DNA of 9,818 bases from Candidatus Saccharimonadota bacterium (GTDB lineage: Bacteria; Patescibacteriota; Saccharimonadia; Saccharimonadales; Saccharimonadaceae). The stretch spans positions 1 through 9,818 of the forward strand of contig UNSQ01000022.1 of assembly GCA_900556885.1 (NCBI GenBank), in the 5' to 3' direction. Position numbers and translations under genes: made by a program. The notes under the pieces are model-generated. The model was not told the origin of the DNA. It saw only the letters and a list, made by a program, of their open reading frames with translations, and searched no databases. Of the stretch, positions 1-5,774 are shown one piece after another (position 1 is the first letter of the stretch; each line of letters starts with the position of its first letter).

Positions 1-2
1 GA

Positions 3-119
3 ATAGAAGCAGGAAATCGTCATCAAATTATGGTTGATTTTCTTCGCGCCTATTTTCACGAAAAGAATGCGCCCGAGTGGAGTGATTTTTTGGAGGAATA
101 TTTACGTAGCATCGATTAA
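3..119 (+). CDS. C-terminal fragment of an unrecognised protein
   Basis: An open frame runs in from the left edge and ends at TAA 117-119, leaving 38 residues. The peptide is polar and amphipathic, with acidic and aromatic residues in its last half (EWSDF, EEYLRSID), as in a C-terminal helix. There is no internal stop and the codon pattern resembles the neighbouring genes. I do not recognise the family from this tail, and the start lies outside the window. It is followed by a 66-base gap holding the candidate promoter of the next gene, and I see no convincing terminator in that gap. Confidence 0.55.
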   Translation: MEAGNRHQIMVDFLRAYFHEKNAPEWSDFLEEYLRSID

Positions 120-150
120 ATATTGAAGAATGGTTAGCTTTCGCTTTTTA

Positions 151-180
151 TTGACCTGATCAGTGCTTTGTAGTTATATG
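151..180 (+). promoter_or_regulatory. Candidate promoter of the DUF488 gene
   Basis: A -35-like TTGACC (151-156) is followed after 18 bases by a -10-like TATATG (175-180). The ATG at 186 lies where transcription would begin, so the mRNA would have little or no 5' leader. No Shine-Dalgarno sequence is visible before the ATG. The -10 match is only moderate (4 of 6). Confidence 0.4.
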
Positions 181-185
181 AAATT

Positions 186-533
186 ATGACAAAGTATAAA
201 ATTGAACGAATTTATAAGTCGACTGCGCCGGACGATAGTTATCGTGTGCTGGTTGATCGATTGTGGCCGCGCGGAATTAGCAAAGAACGAGCTGCATTGG
301 ACGAGTGGAACAAAGAAATTGCCCCGACCGATGAATTACGCAAATGGTTTAATCACGATCCAGAAAAATTCCCGGAATTTTCTCGCCGTTATGTGAAGGA
401 GCTAGATAATAATCCTGCGGCTGCCGAAGCAAAGAATAATTGGAACGAACAATCTGCAGTTACGCTGTTATATGGCGCCAAAGATACGGAATATAATCAG
501 GCGATAGTTCTCAAAAAGTGGTTGGAAGATTAG
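186..533 (+). CDS. DUF488 (YeaO-like) family protein
   Basis: This 115-residue protein matches the DUF488/YeaO family over its whole length, which is usual for the family (about 115-120 residues). Recognisable blocks are VDRLWPRG at residues 23-30, a W-x-K near 41-43, the APTDELRKWF-HDP block at 46-59, an F-x-x-F-x-x-x-Y stretch at 62-69 and LLYGAKD at 94-100. These are the family's conserved positions. The biochemical role of the family is not established, so no reaction is assigned. It is predicted to be soluble and cytoplasmic, with no signal peptide or membrane segment. It appears to be a single-gene unit with its own leaderless promoter, and uvrC follows 55 bases later with a separate promoter. 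It contains no cysteine. Confidence 0.9.
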   Translation: MTKYKIERIYKSTAPDDSYRVLVDRLWPRGISKERAALDEWNKEIAPTDELRKWFNHDPEKFPEFSRRYVKELDNNPAAAEAKNNWNEQSAVTLLYGAKDTEYNQAIVLKKWLED

Positions 534-552
534 TCAATCGCTAGAAGAATAC

Positions 553-581
553 TTGCATAATTGGCGTGTTTAGATTGTAAT
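553..581 (+). promoter_or_regulatory. Candidate promoter of uvrC, overlapping the first ATG
   Basis: TTGCAT (553-558), a 17-base spacer and TGTAAT (576-581, 5 of 6 to consensus) form a plausible sigma-70 type promoter. The -10 box overlaps the ATG at 580, so that codon is unlikely to be in the mRNA. The predicted transcription start falls at about 588-589, exactly at the next in-frame ATG. This is the reason for choosing the start at 589. Confidence 0.5.
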
Positions 582-588
582 GTATTTA

Positions 589-2166
589 ATGAATCAAGCA
601 TTGCAAGCCAAGCTGAAAACTTTGCCGCGAACGCCCGGCGTTTATTTTCATAAGTCGGCGAGCGGCGAGGTAATTTATGTTGGCAAGGCGGCGGTTCTTA
701 AAAATCGCGTACGTCAGTATTTTCAAGATTCGCGCGGGCGAGACAATAAAACTATGGCGCTGGTAGCGGAGATTTTTGATACTGATTGGATTGAAACTGA
801 GAGTGAGGTTGATGCGCTGTTTTTGGAAAGCGAGATGATCAAGCGATATATGCCGCGATACAATGTCTTGCTTCGTGATGATAAATCTCAGATGTACGTT
901 CGGATTGATATGAAAAGCGATTGGCCGACGGTCAGTTTTACGCGGAATCCTGCCGATGATGGTGCGGATTATTTTGGCCCATTTTACAATGGTTTTGCGT
1001 TAAAAAAAGCATTACGCTATTTGAGGCGAATTTTTCCATATCTCACTCATCAAAGGCGTCCCGGGCAATCAAAGTTGGATGAGGATTTGGGTTTAAGTCC
1101 AAAAATAAGTGATGGCTCGGACGCGTATAAAGCTGGTTTGCGTAAATTGATAAGTTATATTAAGGGAAATCGCAAGGCTATTGCCGTGGAGCTAGAGCGT
1201 GATATGAAAACGGCTGCGGGGCTTCATGATTTTGAGCGGGCGGCAAGTCTGAGGAATAAGTTGCGCGCCATGCAAGAGCTTCAGCGACGCGTTATGTTTG
1301 GCGATAAGGAATTTTTGGATATTTCAAAAGACAAGGCTCTGGCTGATTTAGCAAAACTGCTTGGCTTAAAAAATATTCCAGTGCGAATTGAGGGCTATGA
1401 TATCTCGCACATGAGCGGACGTCAGGTTGTGGCGAGTATGGTGGTCTTTACGAATGGCGCGAGCGATCGTGCGGAATATCGTAAATTTAAGGTGGGTGAA
1501 AAAAACGACGACACTGGAAATATGTACGAGGTGATTTTTAGGCGACTTGGCGAGCGAAATATCAAAAGCTGGGGTCGTCCAGATTTGTTGTTGATTGACG
1601 GTGGAAAAGGTCAACTTTCGGCAGCGATTAAGGCGAGGGATGAGCGCGGAATTAAATTGCCGATTATTAGCATCGCCAAACGTGAGGAGGAAATTATTAT
1701 TCATAAAACTGGCTCACAAATTGACGTAACGCGCATTGAGGAGTTGCAAAAATCTATTCATCGGGATGTCGCCATTTACGAAGATAATGATGTATATGTG
1801 GTAAATTTACATCCTACTCAGCGCAACGCCGGCTCGCATTCAAAGAATCTACGAGGTTCTACTATCGATAATGACTCCAGCCGGGGCAATTTTACAAAAA
1901 GTTCTATTGCGACGACGGATATTGTCAAACTTTTCCAGCGGATTCGTGACGAGTCGCACCGATTTGCTGTGAGTTATCATACGGCGCTGAAGCGTCAAAA
2001 TCAGACGAAAAACCAACTGGAAGAAATTCCGGGGATTGGTCCAAAGACGCGTGCGAAATTGTTGAGGAAGTTTGGTAGTGTGAAAAAAATTATCGAGGCG
2101 GATTATGCGGAATTGCAGGCGGAAGTTGGTGCGAAAAAGGCAGATTTGATTAAACGATTGTCTTAA
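589..2166 (+). CDS. uvrC: UvrABC excinuclease subunit C, lacking the cysteine cluster
   Basis: UvrC makes both incisions beside a DNA lesion in nucleotide excision repair, acting with UvrB in the cytoplasm. From the ATG at 589 the protein has 525 residues, shorter than the usual roughly 600. Domain order is standard. The GIY-YIG nuclease has GVY at 17-19, YVG at 30-32, an R-x-R near 40-42, E80 and PRYN at 89-92. A UVR helix pair that binds UvrB lies near 200-228 (DFERAASLR). The RNase H-like nuclease has GYDISH (D271), LLIDGGKGQ (D337) and RDESHRF (H457). A helix-hairpin-helix end contains IPGIGPKTRAKLL. Two oddities are seen. Residues 149-177 align with the usual four-cysteine region but contain no cysteine, and the protein has none anywhere. 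An extra polar stretch (about 409-443) sits between the second and third RNase H motifs. An in-frame ATG at 580 is an alternative start but lies inside the -10 box. Confidence 0.95.
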   Translation: MNQALQAKLKTLPRTPGVYFHKSASGEVIYVGKAAVLKNRVRQYFQDSRGRDNKTMALVAEIFDTDWIETESEVDALFLESEMIKRYMPRYNVLLRDDKSQMYVRIDMKSDWPTVSFTRNPADDGADYFGPFYNGFALKKALRYLRRIFPYLTHQRRPGQSKLDEDLGLSPKISDGSDAYKAGLRKLISYIKGNRKAIAVELERDMKTAAGLHDFERAASLRNKLRAMQELQRRVMFGDKEFLDISKDKALADLAKLLGLKNIPVRIEGYDISHMSGRQVVASMVVFTNGASDRAEYRKFKVGEKNDDTGNMYEVIFRRLGERNIKSWGRPDLLLIDGGKGQLSAAIKARDERGIKLPIISIAKREEEIIIHKTGSQIDVTRIEELQKSIHRDVAIYEDNDVYVVNLHPTQRNAGSHSKNLRGSTIDNDSSRGNFTKSSIATTDIVKLFQRIRDESHRFAVSYHTALKRQNQTKNQLEEIPGIGPKTRAKLLRKFGSVKKIIEADYAELQAEVGAKKADLIKRLS

Positions 2167-2180
2167 GTTTTGGCGACCAA

Positions 2181-2209
2181 TCGACAATAAAGCATAAATT
2201 ATATATAAT
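2181..2209 (+). promoter_or_regulatory. Strong promoter of the PF04020-secG-SBP unit
   Basis: TCGACA (2181-2186, 5 of 6), a 17-base spacer and a perfect TATAAT (2204-2209) stand just ahead of the ATG at 2217. Seven bases separate the -10 box from the ATG, so transcription should start at or one base before the start codon, giving a leaderless mRNA. No Shine-Dalgarno sequence is present. Confidence 0.75.
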
Positions 2210-2216
2210 AAGACTA

Positions 2217-2591
2217 ATGAAAAGACAATTTGCAACGTTTTTGATTCGGCTAATTCTTAACTCGGTAGGTATTTGGGTTGCGGTGCGGCTACTTGGAAAT
2301 GAAACTCCAGGTGCAACCTCTGCGTGGACATTTATGATGGCTGGGTTGATATTTTCGGTAGTGAATAGCGTATTGAAACCAATTGTTACAATTTTAGCTC
2401 TGCCAGCAATCCTATTGACATTAGGACTGTTTACCTTAATCGTAAATGGTTTTATGGTTTATATTTCATTAGCTTTGGCGCCAGGGATTTCTATGACTTT
2501 TGCGCATTCAATTATTGCCGGGATTATATTGAGTTTGGTAAACTATATTATAAGTAGCGCGCTGGTTTTGCAGCGGGAAGAAAAGGAGTAA
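2217..2591 (+). CDS. Four-helix membrane protein, PF04020 (phage holin 4_2-like)
   Basis: This 124-residue protein is almost entirely hydrophobic, with four predicted membrane helices at about residues 4-24, 36-56, 58-84 and 93-118. The pattern NSVLKPIVTILALPAILLTLG, then FTLIVNGFMVY and an APG turn, is the signature of the family annotated as 'mycobacterial 4 TMS phage holin, superfamily IV' (PF04020). Despite the name, the family is mostly chromosomal in bacteria and its function is not settled. Nothing phage-like surrounds it here, so a lysis role is not supported. It heads a tight unit: its TAA (2589-2591) is one base before the secG ATG, and its last codons contain the secG ribosome binding site. 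It contains no cysteine. Confidence 0.88.
   Translation: MKRQFATFLIRLILNSVGIWVAVRLLGNETPGATSAWTFMMAGLIFSVVNSVLKPIVTILALPAILLTLGLFTLIVNGFMVYISLALAPGISMTFAHSIIAGIILSLVNYIISSALVLQREEKE
2583..2588 (+). promoter_or_regulatory. Shine-Dalgarno site of secG
   Basis: AAGGAG lies inside the last codons of the upstream gene, four bases before the secG ATG at 2593. The end of the first gene and the start of the second are therefore physically coupled. Confidence 0.8.
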
Positions 2592-2592
2592 T

Positions 2593-2829
2593 ATGTCAAT
2601 TGATACAATTTTACCGTACGTGACGCTTGGATCTGCCGTACTGATGATTATCGCAATTTTGTTGCAACAACGAGGCGCAAGTTTGGGTGCAGGATTCGGC
2701 TCGTCTGGGGAGTTATTCACTACTCGTCGCGGATTTGATAAAAACTTGTTTGATGTAACTATTGTTTTTGCGGTGATTTTTGTGCTATCGATTTTGGCAA
2801 GTATGATTTTGCCGGGATTACAAAAATAG
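2593..2829 (+). CDS. secG: Preprotein translocase subunit SecG
   Basis: SecG is the small accessory subunit of the SecYEG channel that moves proteins across the cytoplasmic membrane. The 78-residue product has the family layout: a first membrane helix at about residues 6-25 ending in LLQQRGASLG, a glycine-rich cytoplasmic loop with AGFGSSGE and FTTRRGFDKNLFDVT, and a second helix at about 54-74. Length is normal for a short SecG. The start has a strong Shine-Dalgarno site. It lies between the PF04020 gene and the solute-binding protein gene; the next gene starts 10 bases after its TAG, and the next gene's ribosome site overlaps that stop. It contains no cysteine. Confidence 0.95.
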   Translation: MSIDTILPYVTLGSAVLMIIAILLQQRGASLGAGFGSSGELFTTRRGFDKNLFDVTIVFAVIFVLSILASMILPGLQK

Positions 2830-2832
2830 GAG
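2828..2832 (+). promoter_or_regulatory. Shine-Dalgarno site deciding a TTG start
   Basis: AGGAG overlaps the secG stop codon and stands seven bases before the TTG at 2840. No ATG or GTG occurs in this frame nearby, so the site supports TTG as the start codon of the solute-binding protein. Confidence 0.75.
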
Positions 2833-2839
2833 AATAGAT

Positions 2840-4630
2840 TTGAGCTCGGATAATTCGTCATGGAATCGTTTTGCGCGGCTAAAAGTTTCCAGTAAAGATG
2901 TCAATAAGCGTCTGCGTAAGATTGAAAAGGGAAGCTTGCGCCATGCGCATAAATTCGTGACATCCAGGCTGGATCGCTTATCTAATGTGCGACGTCGGGT
3001 TTCTGTCTGGATTATCTTAGTATTGGTGATGATTGGCGCCAGTGCAGTGCAGTGGCATATTTCTCGCAATTCTTTCACGACAATGGCGTACACTTCTGGC
3101 GGCTCGTATTCTGAGGGTGTGCTGGGTCCTTTGGAAAACTTAAACCCGATTTTCGCAAAAACTAATGCTGAAAAATCCGCCGCAAAGTTGCTATTTTCAA
3201 GTTTGTATCGATATGACTCAACGGGCAATATAAAGGCTGACATGGCGGATAGCGTCAGTGTGAACGATAAAGAAACTGAATATACGGTTAAGCTAAAGAA
3301 GGGTTTGAAGTGGTCGGACGGACAAGATTTAACGGCGGACGATGTAATTTTTACGTTGAAGCTATTGGCGAATCCAGAAGTTGGAGCTGAGATATCTGGC
3401 TGGAAGTCTATAAAATTCGAGAAAGTGTCTGACGATTCGGTGAAGTTTATCTTGCCGTCGTCATATTCGCCGTTTGTCCACGCTTTGACATTCCCGATTA
3501 TTCCTAAACATATATTAAAAGATGTTAAACCGTCGAATTTACGCGAACATGATTTTAATAAGTCGCCTATATCCAGCGGTCCATTCGCCTTTAGATTGCT
3601 ACAGAACGTAACGAGCGATGGCAGTAAAAAAGTGCTATATTTGCAGTCGAATAGCAATTATTATGGCAGCACGCCTAAGTTAGAGCGATTCCAGTTGTAC
3701 GCGTATCCGACGCAGGATGATATTGCGAAAAGTTTGCGTACGCGAGAAATTACAGGAACCCCAGAATTGATTTATAACGATCAATCCGCCGAGGTGAAAT
3801 CTATGTACGCCGCGGAAGCACATTCTTTGAATAACGGAGTTTACGCGCTGTTTAATAACAACAGTCAGTTCTTGCGATCAAAAGCAGTTCGTCAAGCTTT
3901 GTCGCTCAGTGTCGACACATCCAAGCTACGCCAATCTTTGTCGTTGTCTACGGAAGAATTATCTGGTCCAACACTTAACAAATTTCTAGGAAAGAGTTCA
4001 AATTCGTCTAGTTATGACGTCAAGAAAGCGAAATCTCTACTTGACGCTGAGGGCTGGAAGAATGTGAATAATGTTCGTCAGAAGGGAAATGATAAGTTAA
4101 AACTCAACGTGGTCGTTTTGAAGAATAGCAATTACGAAAAGGTCGCCAGATATTTGGCTCAAGTTTGGTATGACGAGCTGAATATAGAATCGGATATTAA
4201 AGTTGTCGATCCGAACGACGCCACTCAAAATATTCTTCAGACAGTTTTGCAGCCGCGCAATTTTGACGTGCTGGTTTATGAGCTGTCCTTGGGCGGCGAC
4301 CCTGATGTTTACGCCTATTGGCATTCTTCGCAGGCAACTAACAATGGCTTGAATTTCTCCAATTACAATAATGCGATAGCGGACGATGCTCTGGAAAGCG
4401 GTCGATCTAAAATCTCGGCAAAGCAACGCGCTGATCGTTATGCGAAGTTCACTGCTGTTTGGCAAGCAGACGCCCCGGCAATTGCCTTGTATCAGCCGAA
4501 GTTTGACTATATCCATATTCGGAACGTTAAAGCTCTCGACGCAAGCACCGAAGTTGTCAATCCCGTCGATCGTTATGTCGATGTTCAATATTGGGCGACA
4601 GAGAAAAAGTCCGTTTACAAAACCCCGTAA
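2840..4630 (+). CDS. Membrane-anchored family 5 solute-binding protein
   Basis: The 596-residue product belongs to the extracellular solute-binding protein family 5 (SBP_bac_5, oligopeptide/nickel-type ABC transporters). Family blocks are seen at about 90-105 (EGVLGPLENLNPIF), 115-127 (LLFSSLYRYDSTG) and 147-165 (LKWSDGQDLTADDVIFT), with a C-terminal ALYQPKFDYIHIRNV segment. Unusually, the N-terminus is a basic region of about 54 residues followed by one membrane helix (about 55-75), with no cleavage site or lipobox cysteine. It should therefore be an N-in, C-out anchored protein instead of a lipoprotein. The start is TTG with a good ribosome site. No permease or ATPase genes are adjacent, so the transporter partner and the ligand (peptides by family) are inferred only. 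It contains no cysteine. A tRNA promoter begins within its last codons. Confidence 0.9.
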   Translation: MSSDNSSWNRFARLKVSSKDVNKRLRKIEKGSLRHAHKFVTSRLDRLSNVRRRVSVWIILVLVMIGASAVQWHISRNSFTTMAYTSGGSYSEGVLGPLENLNPIFAKTNAEKSAAKLLFSSLYRYDSTGNIKADMADSVSVNDKETEYTVKLKKGLKWSDGQDLTADDVIFTLKLLANPEVGAEISGWKSIKFEKVSDDSVKFILPSSYSPFVHALTFPIIPKHILKDVKPSNLREHDFNKSPISSGPFAFRLLQNVTSDGSKKVLYLQSNSNYYGSTPKLERFQLYAYPTQDDIAKSLRTREITGTPELIYNDQSAEVKSMYAAEAHSLNNGVYALFNNNSQFLRSKAVRQALSLSVDTSKLRQSLSLSTEELSGPTLNKFLGKSSNSSSYDVKKAKSLLDAEGWKNVNNVRQKGNDKLKLNVVVLKNSNYEKVARYLAQVWYDELNIESDIKVVDPNDATQNILQTVLQPRNFDVLVYELSLGGDPDVYAYWHSSQATNNGLNFSNYNNAIADDALESGRSKISAKQRADRYAKFTAVWQADAPAIALYQPKFDYIHIRNVKALDASTEVVNPVDRYVDVQYWATEKKSVYKTP

Positions 4631-4641
4631 TCGGGTATAAT
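4614..4641 (+). promoter_or_regulatory. Promoter of tRNA-Leu(GAG)
   Basis: TTTACA (4614-4619) lies within the last codons of the solute-binding protein gene. A 16-base spacer leads to a perfect TATAAT (4636-4641). Predicted transcription starts near 4648, about seven bases before the tRNA. A 4-bp hairpin (CCCG 4624-4627 with CGGG 4632-4635) spans the upstream stop codon but has no T run, so it is not called a terminator. Confidence 0.65.
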
Positions 4642-4654
4642 GGTAAGTGGCTAT

Positions 4655-4742
4655 GCGGGCGTGGCGGAATTGGTAGACGCGCTAGCTTGAGGGGCTAGTG
4701 AGCATTGCGCTCGTGGAAGTTCAAGTCTTCTCGCTCGCACCA
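4655..4742 (+). tRNA. tRNA-Leu (anticodon GAG)
   Basis: The acceptor arms GCGGGCG and CGCTCGC pair over seven positions with one G-U. The anticodon stem CTAGC/GCTAG encloses the loop TTGAGGG, giving anticodon GAG, which reads CUC and CUU leucine codons. A long variable arm (GAGC/GCTC) marks it as class II, as expected for leucine. The T loop is TTCAAGT, the discriminator base is A4739, and CCA is encoded (4740-4742). Confidence 0.95.
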
Positions 4743-4783
4743 AACATATTGCAATTATTGGATGAATTGTTTGTGATATGTTT
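4742..4783 (+). other. AT-rich imperfect hairpin after tRNA-Leu(GAG)
   Basis: AAACATAT (4742-4749) can pair with ATATGTTT (4776-4783), and CAATT inside it with AATTG, with an unequal internal loop. It is followed by TTTTGT. It could be a weak terminator or a 3' processing structure for the tRNA-Leu transcript. The low GC content and broken stem make a terminator role uncertain. Confidence 0.3.
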
Positions 4784-4792
4784 TGTAAAATC

Positions 4793-4801
4793 TGATATAA
4801 T
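4793..4801 (+). promoter_or_regulatory. Extended -10 promoter of tRNA-Cys
   Basis: TGATATAAT is a perfect extended -10 element. The tRNA begins nine bases after it, which places the transcription start just before the tRNA. No good -35 box stands at 16-18 bases, as is common for extended -10 promoters. Confidence 0.65.
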
Positions 4802-4810
4802 AAAGGCGGT

Positions 4811-4884
4811 GGCGCGTTGGCGGAGCGGTTACGCAGAGGTCTGCAAAACCTTTTAGACGAGTTCGACTCTCGTACGTGCCTCCA
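4811..4884 (+). tRNA. tRNA-Cys (anticodon GCA)
   Basis: The acceptor arms GGCGCGT and ACGTGCC pair fully with one G-U. The anticodon stem GAGGT/ACCTT encloses CTGCAAA, giving anticodon GCA. The T arm is ACGAG/CTCGT around TTCGACT. The discriminator at 4881 is T (U73), the identity base of cysteine tRNAs. CCA is encoded at 4882-4884. This is the only cysteine tRNA in the window, and the window's genes hardly use cysteine. Confidence 0.95.
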
Positions 4885-4894
4885 ATTTTTGATG

Positions 4895-4927
4895 AATAGT
4901 CCTGAGTATTGGGCTATTTTTTATTTT
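4895..4927 (+). terminator. Intrinsic terminator after tRNA-Cys
   Basis: AATAGTCC (4895-4902) pairs with GGGCTATT (4911-4918) over eight positions with one G-U, around an eight-base loop. A T-rich tail (4917-4927) follows. It lies 11 bases after the tRNA-Cys CCA end and would separate this transcript from the next tRNA. Confidence 0.75.
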
Positions 4928-4959
4928 GCGAAATTATACAATTTACTTAGCGGATATAG

Positions 4960-4965
4960 TATAAT
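4960..4965 (+). promoter_or_regulatory. Candidate -10 box upstream of tRNA-Leu(UAA)
   Basis: A perfect TATAAT lies 43 bases before the tRNA, so the transcript would carry a 5' leader of about 37 bases to be removed by RNase P. No good -35 box is seen at 16-18 bases. This promoter may also serve lemA, because no terminator or clear promoter lies between the tRNA and lemA. Confidence 0.45.
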
Positions 4966-5008
4966 ATAAGCAGTCTGGCGCGTAGGTGTCTGGATTGTAT
5001 GTAAATAA

Positions 5009-5094
5009 GCGCGAGTGGCGGAATTGGTAGACGCGAGGGACTTAAAATCCCTTGACCAAAAGTCGTGCGGGTTCGATTCCCGCCTTGCGCACCA
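5009..5094 (+). tRNA. tRNA-Leu (anticodon UAA)
   Basis: The acceptor arms GCGCGAG and CTTGCGC pair over seven positions with one G-U. The anticodon stem AGGGA/TCCCT encloses CTTAAAA, giving anticodon TAA, which reads UUA and UUG. A long variable arm (GAC/GTC stem) is present as in class II tRNAs. The T arm is GCGGG/CCCGC around TTCGATT, the discriminator is A5091, and CCA is encoded at 5092-5094. Confidence 0.95.
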
Positions 5095-5141
5095 AAGTTG
5101 TAAAGAAAGTAATATTGAATAGGAAAGGGACAAGGTAAGAA

Positions 5142-5711
5142 ATGAGTCCATTGGTAATTGTACTTATTGTTACAGTGGTAGTTTTATTAGTACTCGTAGG
5201 AGTTGTAATCGGTGCGTACAATGGTTTGGTTGTATTGCGTAACCGCGTAGAAGAGGCGTGGAGTGACATTACTGTTCAGCTAAAGCGCCGAACTGATTTG
5301 ATTCCAAATTTGGTCAACTCAGTAAAAGGCTATGCTACACATGAAAAAGAAGTGTTTGAGAAGGTTGCAGAAGCTCGTTCAGCAATTATGAATGCCGGCA
5401 GCGTGGCTGAAACCGCTAAAGCTGAAAACGCTTTGGAAGGCGCTTTGAAGAGCTTGTTTGCCGTATCTGAGGCTTACCCAGAGTTGAAAGCAAACCAGAA
5501 CTTCTTGCAATTGCAGCAAGAATTGGTTGACACTGAGGATAAAATCCAAGCAGCTCGCCGATTCTACAACGGTGGCGTTCGCGACCTGAATACGAAGATT
5601 CAGACTTTCCCAACAAATATCATCGCGGGAATGTTTGGCTTCCAAGCTAAGGAATTCTTCGACGTTGAGGATCGTGCAAGCGTCGAAAATCCAGTTGAAG
5701 TAAAGTTCTAA
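5142..5711 (+). CDS. lemA: LemA family membrane protein
   Basis: The 189-residue product has the standard LemA length and order. An N-terminal membrane helix (about 4-25) is followed by a helical domain with [42 protein letters not shown] (45-71) and the C-terminal [14 protein letters not shown] and GFQAKEFF blocks. The biochemical role of LemA is not settled. It is widely found beside HtpX-type proteases, and here htpX is the next gene, which supports a shared role in membrane homeostasis by association. The start at 5142 has AAGGT six bases upstream, so unlike its neighbours it is not leaderless. It follows tRNA-Leu(UAA) by 47 bases with no terminator between them. A strong terminator ends it. 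It contains no cysteine. Confidence 0.93.
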   Translation: MSPLVIVLIVTVVVLLVLVGVVIGAYNGLVVLRNRVEEAWSDITVQLKRRTDLIPNLVNSVKGYATHEKEVFEKVAEARSAIMNAGSVAETAKAENALEGALKSLFAVSEAYPELKANQNFLQLQQELVDTEDKIQAARRFYNGGVRDLNTKIQTFPTNIIAGMFGFQAKEFFDVEDRASVENPVEVKF

Positions 5712-5726
5712 TCGAACCCTGAAATG

Positions 5727-5760
5727 AAAATCGCTCGTCTATTTTTGGCGGGCGATTTTT
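5727..5760 (+). terminator. Strong intrinsic terminator after lemA
   Basis: The arms at 5727-5739 and 5747-5759 form a 13-bp stem with two G-U pairs around a seven-base loop. The stem has an A tract at its base and ends in five T residues (5756-5760). The A tract on the left means the reverse complement also ends in T residues, so it could stop transcription in both directions. The next gene's -10 element starts at its last T. Confidence 0.88.
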
Positions 5761-5768
5761 GATATAAT
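5760..5768 (+). promoter_or_regulatory. Extended -10 promoter of htpX (leaderless)
   Basis: TGATATAAT is an extended -10 element identical to the one before tRNA-Cys. Its first T is the last base of the lemA terminator. The -10 ends six bases before the ATG at 5775, so transcription should begin at the start codon. No Shine-Dalgarno sequence precedes the ATG, and the usual -35 position falls in the terminator loop and has no match. Confidence 0.75.
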
Positions 5769-5774
5769 TAACAT

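Noticed and set aside
2155..2188. An inverted repeat CGATTG/CAATCG around the uvrC stop codon
   Set aside because: The stem is six pairs with a long loop and no following T run, so a terminator is not supported. It overlaps the promoter region of the next gene and may be chance.
2217..2591. A phage or prophage remnant, suggested by the family name 'phage holin'
   Set aside because: No endolysin, integrase, attachment site or phage structural gene is nearby, and PF04020 proteins are common chromosomal membrane proteins.
2818..3657. A 279-codon open frame on the minus strand
   Set aside because: It lies fully opposite the solute-binding protein, whose family motifs are clear. Its translation has no recognisable family and it lacks a ribosome site or promoter.
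4661..5035. A repeated block of about 20 bases (GTGGCGGAATTGGTAGACGCG-like) at about 4661 and 5015
   Set aside because: It is the conserved 5' and D-arm region of the two leucine tRNAs, not a mobile or regulatory repeat.
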